In this document: positions 57,658-64,000 of the stretch, piece after piece
Position numbering within the stretch: position 1 is the first letter of the stretch
Layout of the letters: the number at the start of each line of letters is the position of its first letter
Origin: Pseudomonas sp. L5B5
Lineage (GTDB): Bacteria; Pseudomonadota; Gammaproteobacteria; Pseudomonadales; Pseudomonadaceae
NCBI RefSeq assembly: GCF_020520285.1
Contig: NZ_CP084742.1
Location: forward strand, 1,984,001 to 2,048,000
DNA length: 64,000 nt
Direction: 5' to 3'
Notes under the pieces: model-generated
The model's input: only the letters and a program-made list of their open reading frames with translations
Told to the model about the DNA's origin: nothing
Database searches by the model: none
Translations under genes and position numbers: made by a program

Positions 57658-59580
57658 TCAGGCATCCAGCTCCGCCCAGCGCTCAACCATCTGGTCCAGC
57701 TCGGCGTTCAGTTGCTCCAGCTGAGCAATCACCGCTGCAGTTTCCGCCACAGGACGCTGATAGAAACCCGCATCGGCCATTTCTGCCTCGACGGCGGCGA
57801 TCTGCTGCTCCTGAGCCTCGATCAGCCCAGGCAGGGCTTCGAGTTCACGTTGCAGCTTGTAGCTGAGCTTCTTCTTCGCAGCCGGGGCCGCTGCATCCGC
57901 TACCGGCGCCTGGGCCTGCACCGGCGGTACTACGGCAGAATTCAGCTCGGCCTTGCCAGACTTGTTCTCGGTCACGCCCAGCAGCCGTGGCGATCCGCCC
58001 TGGCGGATCCAGTCTTCATACCCACCGACATACTCACGCACGCGTCCCGCGCCTTCGAACACCAGGGTGCTGGTGACCACGTTATCAAGGAAGGCCCGGT
58101 CGTGACTGACCATCAACACTGTGCCCTGGTAGTTCGACAGCACTTCCTCGAGCAGCTCGAGAGTTTCCACGTCCAGGTCGTTGGTCGGTTCGTCCAGCAC
58201 CAGCAGGTTGGCCGGCTTGCTGAACAGCTTGGCCAGCAGCAGGCGCGCACGCTCACCACCCGACAGCGCCTTGACCGGCGTCCGGGCCCGCTGCGGGCTG
58301 AACAGGAAATCGCCCAGGTAGCTAAGTACGTGGCGGCTCTGGCCATCGATCTCGATGAAGTCACGACCTTCGGCGACGTTGTCGATCACGGTCTTTTCCA
58401 GGTCCAGCTGGTGGCGCAACTGGTCGAAGTAGGCCACTTCGATTCGTGTGCCCTCCTCCACCGTTCCGCTGCTGGGCACCAGGCCACCGAGCATCAGCTT
58501 GAGCAAGGTGGTCTTGCCAGTACCGTTGGCCCCCAACAGGCCGATACGATCGCCGCGCTGCAGGACCATGGAGAAATCCTTGACCAGGAACGGACCCTCG
58601 GGGTGGGCGAAGCTGACATTCTCCAGCACCATTACCTGCTTGCCGGACTTGTCCGCGGATTCCAGCTGGATATTGGCCTTGCCGGTCCGCTCGCGACGTT
58701 CGCCGCGCTCCACGCGCAGCGCCTTGAGCGCTCGTACCCGACCCTCGTTGCGGGTCCGACGGGCCTTGATGCCCTGGCGAATCCAGACTTCTTCCTGGGC
58801 CAGGCGCTTGTCGAACAAGGCATTGGCGGTCTCTTCCGCCGCCAACGCCGCTTCCTTGTGCACCAGGAAACTGGCGTAGTCGCCATTCCAATCAATCAGG
58901 CCGCCACGATCCAGCTCAAGGATGCGAGTGGCCAGGTTCTGCAGGAACGAGCGGTCGTGGGTGATGAACAGTACCGCGCCGGGGAAATCCTTCAGGGCCT
59001 CTTCGAGCCAGGCAATCGCCCCGATATCCAGGTGGTTGGTCGGCTCGTCGAGCAGCAACAGGTCAGGTTCGGCGACCAGGGCCTGGGCCAGCAGGACGCG
59101 GCGACGCCAGCCACCGGACAGCTCGGCCAGGGTCTTGTCGGCAGGCAATTGCAGGCGGCTCAGGGTGCTGTCCACCAACTGTTGCAAACGCCAGCCATCA
59201 CGAGCTTCGAGGTCGTGCTGGACGTGCATGAGCTTTTCCAGGTCCGCATCGGTGACGATGTTCTGGCTCAGGTGGTGATACTGGGCCAGCAACTCGCCAA
59301 CCCCCGCCAGGCCCTGGGCGACCACGTCGAACACTGTCCGCTCGTCGGCCACCGGCAATTCCTGCGGCAGCTCGCCGATCTTCAGGCCAGGTGCGCGCCA
59401 TATGGAACCGTCGTCAGGCTTCTGATCACCCTTGACCAGCTTCATCATGCTGGACTTGCCAGTACCGTTACGACCGATGATGCACACCCGCTCGCCACGA
59501 GCGATCTGCCAGGACACCTTGTCCAGCAACGGCATCGCGCCGAAAGCAAGGGACACATCGCTGAATTTGAGCAGGGTCAT
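57658..59580 (-). CDS. uup: ABC-F ATPase Uup
   Basis: The 640-residue soluble protein has two ABC domains (Walker A G-R-N-G-T-G-K-S-S and G-A-N-G-T-G-K-T-T, signatures L-S-G-G-W and L-S-G-G-E, Walker B L-L-L-L-D-E-P-T) joined by an interdomain linker, and a C-terminal helical hairpin (about 560-640) that binds DNA or ribosomes in Uup. ABC-F proteins act on translating ribosomes; Uup is also linked to transposon excision and replication stress. ATG 59580 has GGAG-AAG upstream; longer readings are not supported. Confidence 0.92.
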   Translation of the reverse strand: MTLLKFSDVSLAFGAMPLLDKVSWQIARGERVCIIGRNGTGKSSMMKLVKGDQKPDDGSIWRAPGLKIGELPQELPVADERTVFDVVAQGLAGVGELLAQYHHLSQNIVTDADLEKLMHVQHDLEARDGWRLQQLVDSTLSRLQLPADKTLAELSGGWRRRVLLAQALVAEPDLLLLDEPTNHLDIGAIAWLEEALKDFPGAVLFITHDRSFLQNLATRILELDRGGLIDWNGDYASFLVHKEAALAAEETANALFDKRLAQEEVWIRQGIKARRTRNEGRVRALKALRVERGERRERTGKANIQLESADKSGKQVMVLENVSFAHPEGPFLVKDFSMVLQRGDRIGLLGANGTGKTTLLKLMLGGLVPSSGTVEEGTRIEVAYFDQLRHQLDLEKTVIDNVAEGRDFIEIDGQSRHVLSYLGDFLFSPQRARTPVKALSGGERARLLLAKLFSKPANLLVLDEPTNDLDVETLELLEEVLSNYQGTVLMVSHDRAFLDNVVTSTLVFEGAGRVREYVGGYEDWIRQGGSPRLLGVTENKSGKAELNSAVVPPVQAQAPVADAAAPAAKKKLSYKLQRELEALPGLIEAQEQQIAAVEAEMADAGFYQRPVAETAAVIAQLEQLNAELDQMVERWAELDA

Positions 59581-59793
59581 GTTCTTCTCCAAAAACCGGG
59601 CGCGCATTCTACCTGAGTTGCGCCCCTAGAAGGCCGGCTATTTCACCGTCGGCCACGCTGGTGCAACATTTGTTGCCAACTGATACCAGCGGACCGGCAA
59701 AGCTTTCACCGGTTGCTGGCAAAAGGCTAAGCTAGTGGACAATCAGTGTTGGCCCTGTCGGCACTTGTCATGATTTTTCTGCCCGGATGTCTC

Positions 59794-61722
59794 ATGCGCA
59801 GTCGCCTTTTCAGTCTTTTATCCTGCCTGCTTCTTTCCGCCACTGCCGTCCAGTCCGCCCAGGCGGCAGACCTGGCCCTGCAACGCCAGTACTACGACGA
59901 AGCCAAGCGCGCGCTGGCCAAGGGCGATTCCGGCCCCTACTTCCGTTATGCCGACGCACTGCGTGACTATCCACTCGAGCCTTATCTGGCCTACGACGAA
60001 CTCACCGCCCGCCTCAAGACCGCCAGCAACGCCGAGATAGAGAAATTCCTCGCCGAACACGGCGACCTGCCCCAGGCCAACTGGATGAAGCTGCGCTGGT
60101 TGCGCTGGCTGGCCGAACGCGGGGACTGGGCAACCTTCAACAAGTACTACGACCCGAAACTCAATTTCACCGAACTCGACTGCCTCAACGGCCAGTACCA
60201 GCTGGGCCACAACCTCAAGGCCGAGGGCTATGCCACGGCCGAAAAGCTCTGGCTGAGCGGTAAGTCACAACCCGCGGCCTGTGACGGCCTGTTCGGCCAA
60301 TGGGCCGCCGAAGGCCAATTGACCGAACAGAAACGCTGGCAACGGGCCAAGCTGGCGGCCGAGGCCCGCAACTACGCCCTGGCCAATAGCCTGGTCAACA
60401 GCATGACCACCCTGGCGCCTCAAGGCCGGTTGCTGGTGGACGTCGCACAGAAACCCGAACTGCTGAGCCAGCCTTCGCGCTTCCAGCCGGCCAATGAAGC
60501 CATGTCCGATGTGGTCGGCCTCGGCCTGCGGCGCCTGGCTCGCCAGGACCCGGACAAGGCCATGGCCCTGCTCGACGGTTATGCCAGCAGCATGCACTTC
60601 TCCCGTGACGAAAAGGTGGCCATTGCCCGCGAGATCGGCTTGACGCTGGCGCGCCGCTTCGACAGCCGCGCCCTGGACGTGATGACCAAATACGATCCGG
60701 AACTGCGGGACAACACCGTGTCCGAATGGCGCCTGCGCCTGCTGCTGCGCCTGGCGCGCTGGGAAGACGCCTACCAGTTGACACGCAAGCTGCCCCAGGA
60801 ACTGGCGAACACCAACCGCTGGCGCTACTGGCAGGCGCGCAGCCTGGAACTGGCGGAACCGAAGAACCCCCAGGCCCAGGCACTGTTCAAAGGCCTGGCC
60901 CGGGAACGGGACTTCTATGGCTTCCTTGCCGCCGATCACGCCAAGGCACCTTACCAACTGAACAACCAGCCATTGATGCTCAGCCAGGCGCTCATCAACA
61001 AGGTGCGCAACACCCCCGGTGTGCGTCGCGCCCTGGAGTTCCATGCCCGTGGGCAGATTGTCGACGGCCGCCGCGAGTGGTACCACGTCAGCCGGCACTT
61101 CAGCCGCGACGAGATGGTTGCCCAGGCAAGACTGGCCTATGACCTCAAGTGGTATTTCCCGGCCATCCGCACCATCAGCCAGGCCCAGTACTGGGACGAC
61201 CTGGACATCCGCTTCCCGATGGCCCACCGCGACACCCTGGTGCGCGAGGCCAAGGTTCGTGGCCTGCATTCCAGCTGGGTATTTGCCATCACCCGCCAGG
61301 AAAGCGCGTTCATGGACGATGCCCGCTCCGGCGTCGGCGCCAGCGGCCTGATGCAACTGATGCCCGGTACCGCGAAGGAAACCGCACGCAAGTTCAGCAT
61401 CCCCCTGGCCTCGCCTCAACAGGTACTGGATCCGGACAAGAACATCCAACTGGGCGCAGCCTACCTGAGCCAGGTCCACAGCCAGTTCAACGGCAACCGG
61501 GTGCTGGCTTCAGCGGCCTACAACGCCGGCCCCGGCCGCGTACGCCAATGGCTCAAGGGCGCCGACCACCTGAGCTTCGACGTGTGGGTGGAAAGCATCC
61601 CCTTCGACGAGACCCGCCAGTACGTGCAGAACGTACTGTCCTACTCGGTGATCTACGGCCAGAAACTCAATTCACCGCAGCCGCTGGTGGACTGGCACGA
61701 GCGTTACTTCGACGACCTCTGA
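59794..61722 (+). CDS. slt: Soluble lytic murein transglycosylase
   Basis: Slt cleaves peptidoglycan between MurNAc and GlcNAc with 1,6-anhydro product formation. The 642-residue periplasmic protein has a signal peptide (M-R-S-R-L-F, hydrophobic core, A-Q-A), a large alpha-helical superhelix of about 450 residues and a C-terminal lysozyme-like SLT domain with catalytic Glu in R-Q-E-S-A-F, then G-A-S-G-L-M-Q-L-M-P and A-Y-N-A-G-P-G-R. ATG 59794 suits the signal peptide; ATG 59746 and 59770 are less likely. Confidence 0.94.
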   Translation: MRSRLFSLLSCLLLSATAVQSAQAADLALQRQYYDEAKRALAKGDSGPYFRYADALRDYPLEPYLAYDELTARLKTASNAEIEKFLAEHGDLPQANWMKLRWLRWLAERGDWATFNKYYDPKLNFTELDCLNGQYQLGHNLKAEGYATAEKLWLSGKSQPAACDGLFGQWAAEGQLTEQKRWQRAKLAAEARNYALANSLVNSMTTLAPQGRLLVDVAQKPELLSQPSRFQPANEAMSDVVGLGLRRLARQDPDKAMALLDGYASSMHFSRDEKVAIAREIGLTLARRFDSRALDVMTKYDPELRDNTVSEWRLRLLLRLARWEDAYQLTRKLPQELANTNRWRYWQARSLELAEPKNPQAQALFKGLARERDFYGFLAADHAKAPYQLNNQPLMLSQALINKVRNTPGVRRALEFHARGQIVDGRREWYHVSRHFSRDEMVAQARLAYDLKWYFPAIRTISQAQYWDDLDIRFPMAHRDTLVREAKVRGLHSSWVFAITRQESAFMDDARSGVGASGLMQLMPGTAKETARKFSIPLASPQQVLDPDKNIQLGAAYLSQVHSQFNGNRVLASAAYNAGPGRVRQWLKGADHLSFDVWVESIPFDETRQYVQNVLSYSVIYGQKLNSPQPLVDWHERYFDDL

Positions 61723-61735
61723 TCGTCGATCGCCC

Positions 61736-61763
61736 AAAAAGCCCGCATCGCTGCGGGCTTTTT
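61736..61763 (+). terminator. slt terminator
   Basis: AAAAAGCCCGCA and TGCGGGCTTTTT form a 12-bp stem with a 4-base loop. Confidence 0.9.
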
Positions 61764-61789
61764 CGTATCTCTCAACGACACACCCTCAC

Positions 61790-61920
61790 CTTTAGTCGCT
61801 ACCGAGCCTGCAACCGGGCGCGAAGCGGGCTTAAGGCTCTCGCTACATTGGCGAGGACTACGTCCTCGTGCGCAGCCTCGCAAGCTCGGCAGCGGCTACA
61901 GGCAGCTACAGGCGGCGCAG
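61790..61920. repeat. Pseudomonas repeat-like intergenic sequence
   Basis: A non-coding stretch contains the palindrome GAGGAC-TAC-GTCCTC (61853-61867) and GCAGCCTCGCAAGCTCGGCAG, resembling the dispersed repeats found between genes in P. fluorescens. Copy number was not tested. Confidence 0.5.
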
Positions 61921-61926
61921 AGCGGG

Positions 61927-63681
61927 TCAGCCATCGCTGAACTGCAAGGCTGCCAGGCGCGCGTACAAGGGATTGCTGGCAATCAGTTGCTGGTGGGTAC
62001 CCAGTGCCACCAACTGCCCCTGATCCATGACCGCAATCCGGTCGGCGTTTTTCACCGTGGCCAGGCGATGGGCGATCACCAGGGTGGTACGGTCCTTCAT
62101 CAGGCTTGGCAAGGCTTGCTGGATCAGGTGTTCACTTTGCGCATCCAGGGCGCTGGTCGCCTCGTCCAGCAGCAGGATCGGTGCATCCACCAGCAGCGCC
62201 CGGGCAATCGCCAGGCGCTGGCGCTGGCCACCGGAGAGCCCCTGCCCTCCATCCCCCAGGTGAGTCTGGTACCCCTGGGGCATCTGCTCGATGAATTCAT
62301 GGGCGTAGGCAATCCTCGCCGCTTCCTGGACTTGCGCCAGGGTCGCAGCCGGATTGCCATAGCGCAGGTTCTCCTCGATGCTGCCGAAGAACAGCGCCGG
62401 GCTCTGCGACACCAAGGCGAAGCAGCGCCGCAGATCCAGCGGATCGAGACTCGTCAGCGGCACGCCGTCCAGCAGGATCTGCCCTTGCTGCGGATCGTAG
62501 AAACGCAGCAGCAGGTCATACAGCGTGGACTTGCCAGCCCCCGAAGGCCCCACCAGCGCCAGGGTCTCGCCGGCGCGGATACTCAACGACAGGCCATCCA
62601 GGGCATAGCGATCAGGCCGCGACGGGTAGGAAAACCGCAAGCCGTCCAATTCCAATTCGCCCTGCACCCGGGCCGGCAGGCTCACCAGCCCACGCCCAGG
62701 CGCCAGGATCAGGTTCTCCGCCCGCAGCAGCTCGGCAATCCGCTCCGCCGCCCCCGCTGCCCGCTGCAACTCGCCGATCACCTCGCTCAAGGTGCCGAAG
62801 GCGCTGCCAACGATCAGGCTGTAGAACACGAAGGCCGCCAGCTCACCCCCGGAAATCCGCCCGGCGATCACGTCCATCCCACCGACCCAGAGCATCACCC
62901 CCACCGCCCCCAGCACCAGCACGATCACCAGGGTGATCAGCCAGGCTCGCTGGACAATGCGCTGGCGCGCCGTATCGAACGCCTGCTCCACCGTCACCGC
63001 GAACCGTTGCTCGTCCTGGGACTGGTGATTGTAGGCCTGGACGGTCTTGATCTGGCCGAGGGTTTCGGCCACGTAGCTGCCGACATCGGCGACCCGATCC
63101 TGACTCAGGCGCGACAGGCTGCGCACCCGGCGACCGAAGAACAGGATCGGCACCAGCACCAGCGGCAGCGCGATAACCACGATACTGGTGAGCTTGGGGT
63201 TGGTGACGAACAACAGGACGATGCCGCCCAGGACCATCAGCGCATTGCGCAGGAACAACGACAGGGACGAGCCGATCACCGACTGCAGCAAGGTCGTGTC
63301 CGCGGTCAGCCGCGACTGGATTTCCGAACTGCGATTGTTCTCGTAGAAACCCGGATGCAGATAGATCAGGTGGCTGAACACCTGGCGCCGGATGTCCGCT
63401 ACACAACGCTCGCCGATCCACGACACCAGGTAGAAGCGCACGAAGGTGCCCACCGCCAGCGCCAGCACCAGCAGCAGGAACAAGCCAATGGACTGGTTCA
63501 ACAGATGCGGAGACTGGGTCATGAAGCCCTGGTCCACCAGCAGGCGGATGCCCTGGCCCATCGACAAGGTGATGCCTGCCGTGACTATCAGGGCCAACAA
63601 CGCGCCCAGTACCTGCCAGCGATAGGGTGCGATAAAGCGACTGGCCAGACGCAAGGCCTGGCGATAACGAGAAGTGAGCAT
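61927..63681 (-). CDS. MsbA-like ABC exporter (fused permease/ATPase)
   Basis: The 584-residue half transporter has six membrane helices (about 15-300) and a C-terminal ATPase. Walker A is G-P-S-G-A-G-K-S-T, the Q-loop lies in S-Q-S-P-A-L-F, the signature is L-S-G-G-Q and Walker B is I-L-L-L-D-E-A-T-S-A-L-D. It would act as a homodimer exporting lipid or drug substrates. It resembles MsbA/LmrA-type proteins but is not the lpxK-linked msbA. ATG 63681 is preferred over the ATG at 63735, which adds 18 unlikely residues. No partner gene is adjacent. Confidence 0.88.
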   Translation of the reverse strand: MLTSRYRQALRLASRFIAPYRWQVLGALLALIVTAGITLSMGQGIRLLVDQGFMTQSPHLLNQSIGLFLLLVLALAVGTFVRFYLVSWIGERCVADIRRQVFSHLIYLHPGFYENNRSSEIQSRLTADTTLLQSVIGSSLSLFLRNALMVLGGIVLLFVTNPKLTSIVVIALPLVLVPILFFGRRVRSLSRLSQDRVADVGSYVAETLGQIKTVQAYNHQSQDEQRFAVTVEQAFDTARQRIVQRAWLITLVIVLVLGAVGVMLWVGGMDVIAGRISGGELAAFVFYSLIVGSAFGTLSEVIGELQRAAGAAERIAELLRAENLILAPGRGLVSLPARVQGELELDGLRFSYPSRPDRYALDGLSLSIRAGETLALVGPSGAGKSTLYDLLLRFYDPQQGQILLDGVPLTSLDPLDLRRCFALVSQSPALFFGSIEENLRYGNPAATLAQVQEAARIAYAHEFIEQMPQGYQTHLGDGGQGLSGGQRQRLAIARALLVDAPILLLDEATSALDAQSEHLIQQALPSLMKDRTTLVIAHRLATVKNADRIAVMDQGQLVALGTHQQLIASNPLYARLAALQFSDG

Positions 63682-63953
63682 GTCGTTGATCCATTCATTG
63701 ACGCGCCAGCTACCGATCCGCTGCAGCGCCGGCAACGAGATGAATTCGCTGGAACTTTGGTAAATCGCAATGAGTCAGGTTGATTATGATCGGTGACGCT
63801 AGGGCCTAGAGATTATCGGTCTAATCCGTGGCTGGCACTGTCCAGGGATTTCTGGTGGAGTGAAGCTGCCGGACCTGCCCAGGCGGTGGTCTGTAACAGC
63901 CTGGTCACCCGGTCATTCTAAAGTAAGCACACAACCTGATGAGGAGACAGGCC

Positions 63954-64000
63954 ATGTCCTTGCAACACAGCAGCAATGACAAGATTCAAGTGATCCGTAC
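63954..64000 (+). CDS. Start of an unidentified gene (partial)
   Basis: ATG 63954 follows GAGGAG by 8 bases and opens M-S-L-Q-H-S-S-N-D-K-I-Q-V-I-R. Only 15 complete codons are in the window. No product can be assigned. Confidence 0.55.
   Translation, partial: MSLQHSSNDKIQVIR

Noticed and set aside
57469..59616. Long open frame antisense to uup
   Set aside because: It is a shadow of the ABC-F gene, without start signals.

Overview
The window reads as a chromosomal segment of a Pseudomonas of the P. fluorescens lineage (P. protegens/P. chlororaphis-like; the species is an inference). GC is high throughout. The gene order dusA-tal-rssC-rssB-pilZ-mlaA, queF-copper cluster, lolCDE-pilZ-glpQ-sthA-apbE-gap-mfd-csiV-nagZ-psrA-lexA-sulA and topA-fadAB-usp-uup-slt closely follows, as I recall it, the PA2795-PA3020 region of P. 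aeruginosa. The window opens inside a GNAT acetyltransferase tail and ends just after the start codon of an unidentified gene.

Region 1 (1-12.8 kb) is accessory. After a membrane diguanylate cyclase comes a tightly coupled polysaccharide export and assembly operon: Wzm-like permease, a three-part Wzt protein (ABC ATPase, carbohydrate-binding domain and polysaccharide pyruvyl transferase in one chain), a 2-oxoglutarate/Fe(II) oxygenase, a two-domain GT4-GT2 glycosyltransferase, a methyltransferase, a second GT4-GT2 protein and a GT4 protein. It looks like an ABC-dependent O-antigen or surface glycan system. The glycan would be built by the glycosyltransferases, decorated or capped by the pyruvyl, methyl and oxygenase activities, and exported by Wzm/Wzt. 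No sugar-nucleotide genes are present.

Region 2 (12.8-14.8 kb) holds a small zinc-ribbon membrane protein, a lipoprotein and a scar: a sensor-kinase C-terminal fragment and a frameshifted integrase N-terminus directly upstream of dusA, a known island integration site. Region 3 (14.8-24.9 kb) is core: dusA, tal, an RssC/RssB stress-response pair, a PilZ protein, mlaA, a HAD-like protein lacking its nucleophile, a DUF4404 protein, queF, and a copper cupredoxin divergent from a CopRS-type two-component system.

Region 4 (24.9-35.5 kb) contains lolCDE, a second PilZ protein, a glycerophosphodiesterase, soluble transhydrogenase, an ApbE flavin transferase without an nqr operon beside it, a citrate/tricarballylate-type MFS transporter, a REP pair and a long GAPDH. 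Region 5 (35.8-49.5 kb) contains mfd, csiV, a SWIM/SNF2 helicase, nagZ, psrA with a double palindromic operator, lexA-sulA behind two SOS boxes, and a LemA gene with two tandem paralogous membrane genes inserted between conserved neighbours. Region 6 (49.6-64 kb) contains topA, a DUF1653 gene, the fadBA beta-oxidation operon (a known PsrA target), a candidate RpoS-type small RNA, a universal stress protein, Uup ABC-F ATPase, Slt lytic transglycosylase and an MsbA-like exporter.

The strongest candidates for something new are the Wzt-pyruvyl transferase fusion and its cluster, the small RNA candidate at about 56426-56570, and the LemA/paralog block.
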